Assembly (NCBI GenBank): GCA_000018565.1
Contig: CP000875.1
Span: forward strand, 1,627,199 to 1,691,198
Reading direction: 5' to 3'
Length of the DNA stretch: 64,000 bases
Source of the DNA: Herpetosiphon aurantiacus DSM 785
GTDB lineage: Bacteria > Chloroflexota > Chloroflexia > Chloroflexales > Herpetosiphonaceae
Shown in pieces: positions 35,528 to 46,200 of the stretch; within the stretch, counting starts at the first letter, position 1, and each line of letters starts with the position of its first letter. A program made the position numbers and the translations under genes. The notes beneath the pieces were generated by a model that saw only the letters and a list, made by a program, of their open reading frames with translations, did no database searches and was not told where the DNA came from.

Positions 35528-35625
35528 ACTAACCTCATAGCTAAACCAATCATTGCCAGTATAGCCAAATTTCGTTTAATTGCATTGCCTGATGCTCCGC
35601 GATTGTTGCCTAAACTTCGAGCGAT

Positions 35626-36225
35626 TTAGCAATTAATTTCCCATGGCGTGATTGGTGGATCGAGCACAACGCTCCGATCAATCCAGCGTAACAAACACCA
35701 TGTTGCCCGTTCCAAGGCGGCTTGCTCATTCACCACCAGCCCATCAGCATCAACGAGTAAATTATTGACGAAAACCATGATCACCTGCTCTAAAAAGCTG
35801 CCGCCATTGAATACGTGTGGAAAATAATCATGATTTTGGATGATTTGAGTGGGAAGTGTACCCAAGGCCAGTGCCTGACCAAAATGCTGGAAGGCAGCGT
35901 TAAATGTACGATCTTGGCTGGCTGGGGCTAATTCCCATGGCTCGATAGGATAATTGCAGGCAACTGTTGGGAGCATGCTTTGAGCTACCCAAGTTGCCGC
36001 CCGAGTTAAAGCCGATTGATCTGAAGGATGCGGGGTTAAGCAATTGTTGCTGAAAACGGCAAAGCTAGCGGCAAAAACGTGGCGATTCGCCAGCAAAAAT
36101 TCAGCATAATCTTCGTCGAAGATATCGGCATCGTGGTAAAAGGCTAACAGCGTGCTATTGCCAAGATAAAAGCCAAAATACCAAGCATCCTCGCGCAAAT
36201 CAGCCTCGATACGATTATATTGCAT
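35626..36225 (-). CDS. hypothetical protein paired with the HEPN-type gene
   Basis: I do not recognise this 199-residue protein. It is soluble, rich in aromatic residues and acidic (DADIFDEDYAEFLLANRHVF; PIEPWELAP; VFNGGSFLEQVIMVFVNN). It contains no obvious catalytic motif. The ATG at 36225 has AGGA nine bases upstream, and that site overlaps the end of the upstream HEPN-type gene, so the two are probably translationally coupled and work together. Confidence 0.6.
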   Translation of the reverse strand: MQYNRIEADLREDAWYFGFYLGNSTLLAFYHDADIFDEDYAEFLLANRHVFAASFAVFSNNCLTPHPSDQSALTRAATWVAQSMLPTVACNYPIEPWELAPASQDRTFNAAFQHFGQALALGTLPTQIIQNHDYFPHVFNGGSFLEQVIMVFVNNLLVDADGLVVNEQAALERATWCLLRWIDRSVVLDPPITPWEINC

Positions 36226-36236
36226 AGGCAGCAATC

Positions 36237-37364
36237 CTAATCATCAAATGAATTCTCAGGCTCGAAAATTCGATCAGTACGATCATATAAACCTTTGTTA
36301 AATTCACAATCAAATTCAAGCGTTTTATCAATATACTTAAATAAAGCAATACTATAGGGCTGATCAAGTAAATAATAAAGCTGTTTTTGTCGCGATGTAT
36401 TGGTGCGAGTCGTTTGTAAGCGCCGATCGAGATCATTCAGCAGCTGATCTTTAGTTTTATAGTCAATACAAGCATCGGCATAGCGTAATATTGTGGCAAT
36501 TGCAAGGCCTACAGCTTGCAGCGGAATTGTTCGTTCAACCAGATCAGTTCCGCGATGAACATAATGATTGCGGCTTTCAAAAACTGTTTCAAGCGCATAA
36601 CGAGTGGTCAATTCACTCCCCAGTATTGTTCTAATTCGTTCTTTGATTTTCTTGTATGGTGTTCGACTATGATCATTTGTTAGCAAAATTTCAAGCGTGG
36701 TAATTGCACCAAGTAATTGATCGGTATATGTTGTTGCCATGATTGCTTTGTAAAGTCGCGCAACTGCTTGACGTAACGTTATTTGGATTGGATTCTGAGC
36801 ATTGCTGTGCATATATTGGAAGAGTTTATTTATTTCATTGTTGGTGCAAAATGTCTCAAATTGACTATACGACCACTCGAGAATGTCATAGTTGGCTGAA
36901 CAAGTAAATGTCTCTAAGGAAATACCATTAGCCCGCGATGATAACCAATCTTCCTCGTGAATATTGTATAGAACGAAATGATCTTTCTGTCTAATGAAGT
37001 CATAAGTAAGCCCACATTGATAAACATCGTTGGGTTGAATCAATCCCATAATGCTTAAAAATCCAGCTATTTGTTGCTGACGAATTGCTGCTTGAAGCAT
37101 AAAATGTTCGTTTGAATGTTCTTCGTCGAACCATTTTGTATTGAGCACGCCTGATTGGCAAATCCCAAGATAACTGCCGTGATGATCGGCAATCCTACTA
37201 TCCGATTTAACTTCATCCAAATATCGTAATAAATCGGCTTGGTTGATGAGCAGGGCATCGCCAAAAAGAGGATTATTAAAGAGATTCGGATTATCACCAG
37301 TTAAATCAATGCCTGCAATTGGTCTGAATACCCACCATGCTGTGGCTGGAGGTCGTGGCAACAT
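36237..37364 (-). CDS. HEPN (Apea-like) domain protein
   Basis: The first 200 residues are unfamiliar. The region from about 205 to 320 is all-helical and looks like an Apea-type HEPN domain: LLGAITTLEILLTND, then KKIKERIRTILGS, then FESRNHYVHRG. The RNxxxH pattern in that last block is the classic HEPN ribonuclease active site. HEPN proteins are common in toxin, abortive-infection and RNA-processing systems. The ATG at 37364 has GGAG five bases upstream; a GTG at 37379 is the alternative. The DNA is visibly AT-richer than its neighbours, which suggests acquisition. It is cotranscribed with the unknown gene that follows. Confidence 0.65.
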   Translation of the reverse strand: MLPRPPATAWWVFRPIAGIDLTGDNPNLFNNPLFGDALLINQADLLRYLDEVKSDSRIADHHGSYLGICQSGVLNTKWFDEEHSNEHFMLQAAIRQQQIAGFLSIMGLIQPNDVYQCGLTYDFIRQKDHFVLYNIHEEDWLSSRANGISLETFTCSANYDILEWSYSQFETFCTNNEINKLFQYMHSNAQNPIQITLRQAVARLYKAIMATTYTDQLLGAITTLEILLTNDHSRTPYKKIKERIRTILGSELTTRYALETVFESRNHYVHRGTDLVERTIPLQAVGLAIATILRYADACIDYKTKDQLLNDLDRRLQTTRTNTSRQKQLYYLLDQPYSIALFKYIDKTLEFDCEFNKGLYDRTDRIFEPENSFDD

Positions 37365-37393
37365 ATTGGCTCCGATCACTGCTTATTTCGGAC

Positions 37394-37515
37394 ATTATAA
37401 TAGTGTGATGCTGCACATTTGTGCTTAATATGCTGCGTATCCTGAAGAGCTAGTTGTTATGGATGGAATTTAGCTCACAAACTGACACATTTAGCCATTG
37501 TGACAACCATTGTCA
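37394..37515. promoter_or_regulatory. divergent promoter region between HEPN and AAA+ genes
   Basis: ATTATAAT at 37394-37401 supplies a TATAAT box on both strands; on the minus strand it would start the HEPN transcript about 23 bases before its ATG. TGACAA, CCA, TTGTCA at 37501-37515 is a perfect 6+3+6 palindrome 60 bases before the AAA+ start, an operator candidate. No consensus -35 is evident. Confidence 0.4.
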
Positions 37516-37575
37516 TCGGAGTTGTTTATACTCTAGCCATCAAACGAGCACTTTGCGTTATAGGAGAATGTTCCC

Positions 37576-38826
37576 TTGAACAAAGAAACATATTTACATG
37601 ATGCCTTGCAATTGCCCAGCCAATCGTTTACGTATATGGTGAGCCAGCAATTAGCCGCGCATTACCCTGATCAAGGCATTCTCCAAACTGGAGATTGCGA
37701 TTTTGATGTGCGCAGCTATGCTGGGGCGGGCTTGTGTGAGGTCCAGGTTCATCAACAGCCCTATCCGCAAATTAACTATTCATGGCTACGGGGCGAGGAA
37801 GGTGGTGAGATTGCTCGTTCGCTAGAAAATGCTTGGCAAACTATCACTTGGCAAGACCAGAGCTTTGATTTGCTGCTGCTTTCGTGGACAGCCTATGGTA
37901 CAACCTATAGTCTGCAATGGTTGATTGGCGCTTCACAAGCAGCCGTCGAAGCGTTTTTTAGTGCAGTCTGCGATTGGAACACCGAAATTCGTGATGAAAT
38001 TATGGTGTTTGATGAAGGCAGTTGGGAGAAAAGCCAAGAATTATACTATGCGATTAAAAATGCCTCTCTCGATAATTTGATTTTGCCTGGTACGCTCAAA
38101 CAAGATATTTTCCGCGATTTGCAGCGCTTTTTTGAAAGCAAAGCCACCTACGAACACTATAATATTGCTTGGAAACGCGGGATTATTCTGGTTGGCCCGC
38201 CTGGCAATGGCAAAACCCACATGATTAAAGGCTTGCTGAACGCCTTGGATTACCCATGTTTGTATGTCAAAAGCTTCGATGCTCAATATTCGACCAATAA
38301 CGCCAATATTCGGGCGGTGTTTGATCGGGCACGCCGCAGTGCTCCCTGTATCGTGGTGCTGGAAGATTTAGATTCGTTGATCAACGATACCAACCGAGCC
38401 TTCTTTTTGAATGAAGTTGATGGTTTTAACGCAAATCAAGGGGTTGTGTTACTGGCAACCACCAACCACCCTGAGGATATTGACCCAGCGATTATGAACC
38501 GACCCAGCCGTTTTGACCGCAAATATTACTTTAGCTTGCCCGAACTGGCCGAGCGTTTGGCCTATATTGAACAATGGAATACGGCGCTGCATAGCTCAAC
38601 CCAATTAACTGAAGCTGGCATTCAGCAGGCTGCCGAAGTAACCGAAGGCTTTTCGTTTGCCTACTTGAAAGAATTGTTTGTTTCGGCTTTGATGCGCTGG
38701 ATCGATATCAAAGACCAAACTGATATGGATACTGTGATTTTGGAGCAAGCTACATTCTTGCGCGAGCAAATGGTGACTGAAGATCCTGAAGCAGCCGAAG
38801 AGGAAACTGAAGACGACGAAGAATAG
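37576..38826 (+). CDS. AAA+ ATPase
   Basis: This 416-residue protein has an unassigned N-domain (about 1-175) and an AAA+ module: Walker A VGPPGNGKTH, Walker B CIVVLEDLDSL, sensor-1 LLATTNHPEDIDPAIMNRPSRFDR including the arginine finger region, and a lid helix. The C-terminus ends in a strongly acidic tail (EEETEDDEE). The start is a TTG at 37576 with AGGAG nine bases upstream; no in-frame ATG fits. It is divergent from the HEPN gene pair. The core is of the classical AAA type (BCS1 or FtsH-like), but the substrate is unknown. Confidence 0.85.
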   Translation: MNKETYLHDALQLPSQSFTYMVSQQLAAHYPDQGILQTGDCDFDVRSYAGAGLCEVQVHQQPYPQINYSWLRGEEGGEIARSLENAWQTITWQDQSFDLLLLSWTAYGTTYSLQWLIGASQAAVEAFFSAVCDWNTEIRDEIMVFDEGSWEKSQELYYAIKNASLDNLILPGTLKQDIFRDLQRFFESKATYEHYNIAWKRGIILVGPPGNGKTHMIKGLLNALDYPCLYVKSFDAQYSTNNANIRAVFDRARRSAPCIVVLEDLDSLINDTNRAFFLNEVDGFNANQGVVLLATTNHPEDIDPAIMNRPSRFDRKYYFSLPELAERLAYIEQWNTALHSSTQLTEAGIQQAAEVTEGFSFAYLKELFVSALMRWIDIKDQTDMDTVILEQATFLREQMVTEDPEAAEEETEDDEE

Positions 38827-38827
38827 G

Positions 38828-39562
38828 CTAGCTGGTTTGCTCTCGCCTAAAAATCAACACTTCAGCTCGATCGCGGTAGCCAAGTTGACGATACAGCGGT
38901 GCGCCAAGGGCACTTGCCACCAAAACGCTGTGTTGGCAGTTTTTGGCTACCGCATCATTTAATAATTGTTGCATCAACTGACGTGCGAGGCCGCGCCGCC
39001 GAAAGCTTGGCGCGGTCACCACCGAATCCACCAGCGCGATTCCCTCTGGCCAACTTACCAAGCGGGCAACTGCTGCCAATTGCCCTTCAATGTCGATCAA
39101 ATATTGGCCAAGTTGCGCATCATCAATTCGCTCAAGCGCAAATGGCTGTTTGGCAAACTCTGCATTGTTTGGCAATATGGTTGTTGCGCTGAGCCGCTGC
39201 ACGTTGCTTTGTGGCTCAAATCGAACATCGCTCAGCCCACAACTCATTAATGTTTCGCGATACAACGGCTGATAGCCTAGCGGAGCCAACACACTCGCAT
39301 AATCGCTAGGAGTTTGGCTGAAGATGGTGAGCCAATGGGCTAGCTGAGGGTACTGTTGGCTGATCGTGCGGCCAAAATCTGCTACGTTGGCAGGCTGACC
39401 TTGATCGAAGATCAAAAATTCATCGCTGCGCCCATTAATTACCGCACCAAAACTGACGTGGTAATGTTGGCCTAAGCACTTAAGCTGGGTTGTCGCCAAA
39501 GCCCGCGAATAGACCCAACCCCGCACAAATCCATCAACCACCTGTTCAAGCGCTAATTCCAT
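38828..39562 (-). CDS. GNAT-family N-acetyltransferase
   Basis: This is a 244-residue protein whose last 110 residues form a GNAT fold: acetyl-CoA loop FRRRGLARQLMQQLL (R/Q-x-x-G-x-A type) and ALGAPLYRQLGYRDR at the end. The N-terminal half resembles the degenerate first GNAT domain of FR47-like proteins. The ATG at 39562 has AGGA five bases upstream; ATGs further upstream lack this. Its stop is one base from that of the convergent AAA+ gene. Confidence 0.82.
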   Translation of the reverse strand: MELALEQVVDGFVRGWVYSRALATTQLKCLGQHYHVSFGAVINGRSDEFLIFDQGQPANVADFGRTISQQYPQLAHWLTIFSQTPSDYASVLAPLGYQPLYRETLMSCGLSDVRFEPQSNVQRLSATTILPNNAEFAKQPFALERIDDAQLGQYLIDIEGQLAAVARLVSWPEGIALVDSVVTAPSFRRRGLARQLMQQLLNDAVAKNCQHSVLVASALGAPLYRQLGYRDRAEVLIFRREQTS

Positions 39563-39608
39563 GCTGATCCTTTGAAAAGATTGGCTGCCATGGAGCATAG
39601 TATAGGCT

Positions 39609-39652
39609 AAAAGCCAAGCGGGCATGATCAAACTCGATCATGCCCGCTTGGC
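39609..39652 (-). terminator. terminator of the four-TM membrane protein gene
   Basis: A perfect 17-bp stem (39613-39629 with 39636-39652) and a 6-nt loop are followed on the minus strand by TTTT (39612-39609). It is among the strongest hairpins in the window and isolates the membrane protein gene from the GNAT gene downstream. Confidence 0.85.
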
Positions 39653-39675
39653 CTGCCAGATCTCCTGAAATAGAG

Positions 39676-40143
39676 CTACGAATTGGCTGCGACTTTTTTG
39701 CGGCGTAAGAAGGCGATGCTTGCAGCAAAGACCACCAACGCAGCTCCGGCGATCACAGTTGCTGCGATATCAATTTGGACTGATTTGCCTTCGCTTGGAG
39801 CCATGGCCATTAAGCCGTTGAACCCAGCAATGATAAAACTAAGAATCACTGCCAACCAGCCCCAGACTTTTTTGCCAGTGAAGGCTAAGGCGCTGAGTAC
39901 AAGGCTTATCCCTACCGTTCCAGCAATTAGGCTATACAGCACTTTGGCTCCCGATTCAACCAGATCGCTCTCTTCTTTGAGCACATCGATCACGCTGACG
40001 CTGATGCTGCTGTCGGTGGTGCTGGAAACGAAGGGCAGAAACAGACCAACCACCATAATTAAGCTACCAACCACCATCAGAATTGCGGCGATTGGCAGGG
40101 CTTTGGGTTTGCTGGCGAGGGCTGGGCTTGTTGCTTGCGACAT
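39676..40143 (-). CDS. Four-TM membrane protein, possible partner of the RHS protein
   Basis: This 155-residue protein has four hydrophobic segments (about 18-38, 66-87, 92-112, 126-145), an extracytoplasmic-looking loop rich in Ser/Thr/Asp after the first, and a basic RRKK end. No family is recognised. GGAG lies eight bases before the ATG, inside one arm of a perfect hairpin. It lies 101 bp after the giant RHS gene on the same strand and is preceded by the same 41-bp heptamer box that precedes the RHS/regulator pair. Immunity protein or export accessory are both possible; this is inference from position. Confidence 0.65.
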   Translation of the reverse strand: MSQATSPALASKPKALPIAAILMVVGSLIMVVGLFLPFVSSTTDSSISVSVIDVLKEESDLVESGAKVLYSLIAGTVGISLVLSALAFTGKKVWGWLAVILSFIIAGFNGLMAMAPSEGKSVQIDIAATVIAGAALVVFAASIAFLRRKKVAANS

Positions 40144-40146
40144 GAC

Positions 40147-40182
40147 GATTGCTCCATCAATAAAACAGTTGATGGAGCAATC
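40147..40182 (-). promoter_or_regulatory. perfect hairpin covering the ribosome site of the four-TM gene
   Basis: GATTGCTCCATCAA and TTGATGGAGCAATC (40147-40160 and 40169-40182) form a 14-bp perfect inverted repeat with an 8-nt loop. On the minus strand the arm next to the start codon contains the GGAG ribosome site. If transcribed whole it could hide that site; as DNA it could bind a dimeric regulator. A TATGAT at 40185-40180 overlaps its outer edge, so the transcript may begin inside it. Confidence 0.55.
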
Positions 40183-40195
40183 ATAGGCCGACCGA

Positions 40196-40236
40196 CTAAC
40201 ATCCGAACGAACATGAACTAACGTTTAGACTAACAT
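40196..40236. promoter_or_regulatory. 41-bp four-heptamer direct-repeat box A
   Basis: Four heptamers read on the plus strand: CTAACAT (40196), CGAACAT (40208), CTAACGT (40218) and CTAACAT (40230), spaced by 5, 3 and 5 bases. Start-to-start distances of 12, 10 and 12 place every second copy 22 bp apart, two helical turns. Box B at 46772 has exactly the same spacing. It lies upstream of the four-TM gene, 10 bp from a TATGAT -10-like box. OmpR-type winged-helix regulators of the SARP class bind such arrays, and the regulator at 46830 has that domain. Confidence 0.75.
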
Positions 40237-40244
40237 TTATTGGA

Positions 40245-43200
40245 TTATTTTTTATTATATTTACTTTGCTGTCCTTTTCTAATACCAAAGAAGACTGTAC
40301 TCATATTGTCTGCAATGTACATATTGCGTTGATTGTGTAAATAGAAGCCTTGGCTTAATAACGTGGGATCAATTGCTGTAAGGTATTGTTCGAATAAGGT
40401 GTAATGTCTATATGTACTACTTGCCTGTGATACAGGATCACCAGTCATACTACAGTCAGCATTATCACAAAATCCCCATCCCATGGTTGTGGTAATCCAT
40501 TTGCCATTTCTCGTTACATCATAATCTAGGTATATACCATCAGGGAATAATTCTGGGTTAGTAACCATTGTATTGAGTGCATCGATATAACCTCTGATTA
40601 TGTTAGCCATATCAGTTCCTAGTTGAAGGACAAGCATATCAATATCTACAAGTAAATTAATCCCCATAGTTTCGGTAGTACCTGCTATCTCAGCACCCTT
40701 TACTTCAAATCCGATATTTCTGTCTCTGAGCCACGCTTTTAAAGTAGTTAAGGCGCGATTGGCTTCGATCGCTGTTCTAATAACCGTTCGTGCATGTCCA
40801 GTTGGGTCGGTGTAAGTTAGTGGGTTGTTCTGGACATAGCTATAGCGATTGAGGCTTTGCGGGTTGGCTGGCCCCCACGGTGTGCCAATATCCTGTTGTT
40901 GTGCTTGACTCAAGGTAAACCATGGTGTGCTGCGTTGTTCTTGGTTAAGGCTCATGGTAAAGGCTGGGTCGGTGAAATCGGTGGTCAATGAGCGTAAACC
41001 GCTGCCATTCATCGAGCCGCTTGGGCTGCCAGGCACAACCGTATCGGCGCTGATAAAGCGACCAATCTTGGGGTCGTAGTAGCGTGCATTCATAAAGATC
41101 AAGCCCGTATCATCGCGATATTGTCCCGTATAGTTGAGTTTGGTGCTACTGGCTCCGCCTTCGCGAATATTGCCCCATGGGTCGAATTCTTGTTTGTGCT
41201 TCAGTCCACCGCTGGCGTTGGTCACGATGCTGACCGAGCCAAGCTGATCACCATGCAGATAGCTCATGGTGTTATCGCTATCACGTTGGGCCACGATGCT
41301 GCCATTGAATGTATAGAGTTTGCGAGCGTTTACGCCAAGCGTATCTTCCCATGCGCCTTCAAAGTAGATGATTGTTTGGCCGTTGGCGATGCGAGCGCTG
41401 CGTTTGCCATCAGCATCGTACACATATTGTTCTTGAACGGTATAGCTATCAACCGTTGGTTGGTTGGGGCTGGCGCTGCGATGTGGGCAGGTAATTGGTG
41501 GAATTGCCTCAGGATTACTGGCATCTGGGATGCGTTCGTTGCCATCATCGCAATCACTACCGCCACCGCTGATAGGTGCACGCACATACGATTCAACTTG
41601 CACGAGGCGGTTGGCGTAATCCCAGCTATAGCGGTTGCCGCTGCCATTAGTGCTTGTGCCTGTGTAGGTGGTGCTGAGATTGCCATTGGCATCGTAGTTG
41701 TAGTTTTTGCTGCCAATTGTGGTGGCGGCATGTGGTCGAGCGCTGCCAGCAGCCGGATACGTATAAGCGGCACCAGCTTTGCTCAATAAGTTGCCGATTG
41801 AGTCATAGCTCATGCTTTGGTCGTATGCGCCAGCGCTATCGCCAGTTGTCCAAGCGCGAGTTAGGCGATTTTGGTCGTCGTAGTTGAAATATTGAATTTG
41901 GCGGGTTTGGTTATTGCTGCCATTGTCCCATGTGCCGATGCCATTGATATTACCAACGTTATCGTACCAATAGTTGCGGGCATAGAGATTGGTGCCTTGG
42001 GCTGAAAAGATTTCGAGCGCTTCTAACAGCCGCGTTGAGTCGTCGTAACGATATTGGTTGTAGCTGCCGTTGCCATAGTTGACGCGGGTTGGCTGGTTGA
42101 GCGCATCATAGCTGGCTCCGGTCACATAACAACCACCGAGCGATGTACACAGGCTATATTCATTCCAAGCAGCGTCGTAGTTGTAAGTTACGGTTTCGTC
42201 GATTGGCTGATAACGGCGGGTTTTGACCCGATCAGCGCTATCGTAGCTGGTCAGGATATGGTGGGCTTTGGTGAGATCGGTGTTGTGACCACTGAAGATT
42301 TCGCGGCCACGAGCATCATACTCCCAGCGCTGGAAAGTCTGGATTGTGCCATTGGCCAGCACGCTTTGCATCGAGGTACGGTGGCCTTTGCCATAGTTGT
42401 AGCCAGCGGTTTGTTGCCCAACAACATCATAGAAATAATCGTTATGGCTACCATCAGGGAAGACTTGGCTGGTCAAACGGTTGAGCGCATCGTAGTTAAA
42501 GCTGACCGTTTGGCCTTTGGCATTGGTTTGGCCATTTAAGTTGCTAGCAGCATCGTAGCTATAGTTATATTGGCCCATATCAGGATCTTGGATACGCATT
42601 TTGCGACCAAGTGAGTCGTAACGCATGCTGGTGGTGTTATTTTGGGCATCGATCACCGTTATCAACCGATCAAGCGCATCGTAGCCGTAGCGCGTGTTGG
42701 TAGCGACTGACCAATTGGTGGTGAATGAACCGCCACACGCGTAGTTTGCCCAATAGCCAGTAGCGCAGTTGCCGCTAATTTCGTTGACCTCGCGCAACCG
42801 CCCAAACACATCGTAGCGATACTGCGTGCGATGACGATTTTGATCGATCACATCATCATACAAAAAGCTCGTGGTTACGCCATAATGATGCTCGACCGTT
42901 CTATTGCCAGGGCTAGTGATGACCAATGGCCGATTCAAGCCATCGAAGCTGGTCGTTGTTGCTTGATAGAGTGGATTGCTGGCTGGAACATAGCCCCAGA
43001 AATTCGTTGTATCGCTCACATAGCGCGGTTCGGATTGGCTGGTGGCTCGGCCCAAGCCATCGAAGCTGGTATCGTTGACAATGTGTTGACTGCCGTCGAT
43101 GCTCTCAGCTTTGGTTTGGATCTCTTGGCCAAAGCCATTGTAGAAGTGTAAAATTGGCCGAAAGTAACTCTGACCAGCATCTTCGCGCAGGCTCACGAGG

Positions 43201-46200
43201 TATAAAATTGGGCGATAGCTATCATAATAATCGATATGCGCCGTTGGGAAACTGCTACTATCGCCTGGTTTGATCAAATTGGTCATACGGCCAAAGCTAT
43301 CGTAGGTTGCTGAAGTGGCATTGCCATTCAGATCAAATACTTTCGTGACTGTGCCAAGTTGATAGTCGTATTCGGCTTGTTGGCTCTGGTTAAGCGGATT
43401 AGTCTCGCGAATTGGGAAGGCATGGTAGGTGTTATCGTATTCGATGGTGCTGGTACGGGCGGCAGTTCCCTTGCCTGGCACGCCATAGCTGACCACGCCA
43501 TTAGTATTGATGCGGGTGCTGTAATCGGCATTATAGCTGGCCTGGCTTGTGCGATTGCCATACTGATCGTAGCCATACACCGCATCGGAGCCATATAAGG
43601 TGGTACCAGTTAAGTCGGTTTGCAGTGGCACATTAAAGTAGTGGCTTTGGCGGGTGAGTAAACCGCGTGTGCCAAGCAGATTGGTGTTAGTTGCACCATC
43701 GTAGAAATTGGCTGAAAGTGCCATATAACGGCCAGCGCCATCGGTTGTGGCAGTTTGCCATGGCCGATCAACGATGTAGCTGTTGGCATCGTCGCGGGTT
43801 GCATACCAGGCAAGTTCTTTGCGCAAAACTGTGCCAGTATCATCAGCAACTCGTTTTTCAGTTAAGTTGCCATAGGTTGGCTCATAGGTGAAGTTGGTAG
43901 TGAGGCTGCGGGCATTGGTTGTGCCTGCTTCATAGGTGCTTTCGGTGATTGCGGCAGTATAGTTGAAGGCTCGCCATAAGCCAGCCCGTTTGTAGTTGTT
44001 GCTTTGGCTGGCGTGGGTGGCATTGCCGTCGTTGCCATAGAACGGCAAGGCGACGCGGGTATAGCTATTGGCGGTGCGGCTCAAACGCGATCCGTTGAAC
44101 CAGGTTTCTTGAGCAATAACCTTGCCCTTCCAGCTTTCGCTATCGCGCATGGCAATGTAGCAGCTATCGCTCACATTCACATATTGGTTGCCAGACGCAG
44201 GTGTGATAATCGCTGGCGAACAAGGAGTGGCGGCACTGCCTCCGTTGCCTTGATGGAACCATGTTTCGGTGGTGCGCAACAGTGGTGCGGCAGTTGTGTT
44301 GCCATCATACACCCGCTCGCTGACTTGGGCATGCCCGCGAAATTCGCTTTTTTCGGCGTGTGCCAAGGCAAAACGACTATCGCCATTGCCACTTTCTGGG
44401 TATTGCGCATAGACCACTGCTAAAGAATGGCCATAATCGTTCAACGCGGGATAGGCATAGCTGTAGGTGGTCAAATAGGCGCGGCTATAGGCTAAATTAC
44501 TGGTGTCAGCTTGAACGACGTTGGCCACACGATAATAATTCTGGTAATACTTGGCATAATCAGTAACTCCTTGACTCCAAACATGCTCGTAATTGATGGT
44601 TAGTAGACCGCCTTGGCCGTTATCAACTTGGGTTAGGCGGTTCCAGCCTGGGGTTGGCTCAAGTGCATTGCCTTGGCTCATGCCATAGTTAAAGCTGATT
44701 GCAGGCAAGGCTTCGTTATTTTTGCCGAGCCGCTGAACATTGGCCAAGGTCAATACCCGTTGCCCATTGCTAACATCAGTGGTGAGGCTATTGGCAAAGG
44801 CTGCGTAGTTGAGCTTATAGGCTCGCATTAATTGATAGCTGGTTTGGCCAGGTGGCATGCTCAGCACTTTAATTTTGTCGATGCGATAGGCTTCGTGTGG
44901 CGTGCCAGCCTTGCCCATCACCCGCGAAGTGGTGTACTCCCAGTTCAGATCGACATTTTCAGTTGGAGCCGACCAGCGTGGACTCATGTCGAACGAGAGA
45001 GCATAGCGAGGTGTGCCCGTGCCAGGGGTTGCGCCATCGTAGCCCCAAAAGACGTTTTGCAAAAACCATGTTGGGTGAATTGGCTCGGCAGCTTGAATTG
45101 TGTCAACATAATATTGATAGACAATCGCATTGCCACTTGGATCAACCACTTTGGTCAGCAACCATTTGTAGGTTTCAAAGCGATTGGATGGGGTGTTGGT
45201 TCCCCAGCGCAGTGCTTGATTGAATTCGTAGCGTGTGCCATTCTTGGTCCAAGCCGTCCAGGTGTCGCTGCTGGCCGATTTACGTAGTTTAACAAACGTT
45301 TCATCGGTGGCATGCCATGTCCAGTTCGATTCGGCAAGATTGGTGTAATTGCCATCGAGCGGCTGGCCACGTACCATATCCGATGATTGACCATCGAAAA
45401 CCAGGCTAAAGCTATCCCATTGATGGTCGCTGGAGCCTGCGCTGGTGTTGCGGCCAATCGATCCGCCGATGCCTAAATCCCAGCCTTTGCCAACTGAGCT
45501 GGCCTGCCATAATGGCCGTGCTCCGTTGCTGCCATCGGATGCAGCGCTGGAATAGCTCAGATTAACCGCTGGTTTATGCCCAGCAGCTCCAGCTGGAACC
45601 TCGATCGGCACGCTATAGCTGGCCGCACCAGTAAAGCCGCCGCCTTGAAAGCCTTGCAGGGTTGGCAAATAGGCGGTTGATGGCGAAGAACCATCGCTTA
45701 AATTGAAGGCTCCGTCGTTGGTAATCGTCGCTTTGGCCACATGATTAATTGAATCAATCGTGGTGGCGATGCTTTGCCAACTCTGGCTCGTTTGATCATA
45801 GGTAAACAAACGAAGGGTTTGCTCTTGCAATCCAAGCACTTGCAATTCTTCAGGGCTATAGTGAAATTGCAATTCAACAGGCGCAAACGATTTTTGGGCA
45901 GCCTGAATTTCAAAGCTGCTAAACCCACGGCGTTCGGGCACAAATTCGCTATAGCCGAGGGCTTTTTGACGATTGGCTGTGCTTTGATAGGGCGAATAGC
46001 TAAAGTTGGCCGAAGTGGCGCTAGCAGGTAATACCAAGCTGACCCGTTGGTCGTTGCTGTGGATGGTTTGGCCCTGAGCTTGCCAAATCTCGGCTTGTTT
46101 AGCTGAAGTTTGTGGCGCAATCAATGCGCCAGCGCTGAGCGTGGCCGGCTGTGGCAAGTTGTTGGCGTTCGCTTGCGGATTAAACAATAATGCGCCATGT

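Noticed and set aside
41121..41789. A 222-codon plus-strand open frame opposite the RHS gene
   Set aside because: It is a shadow of the RHS repeats (Ala/Ile-rich, no family features); the sense RHS protein is unambiguous.
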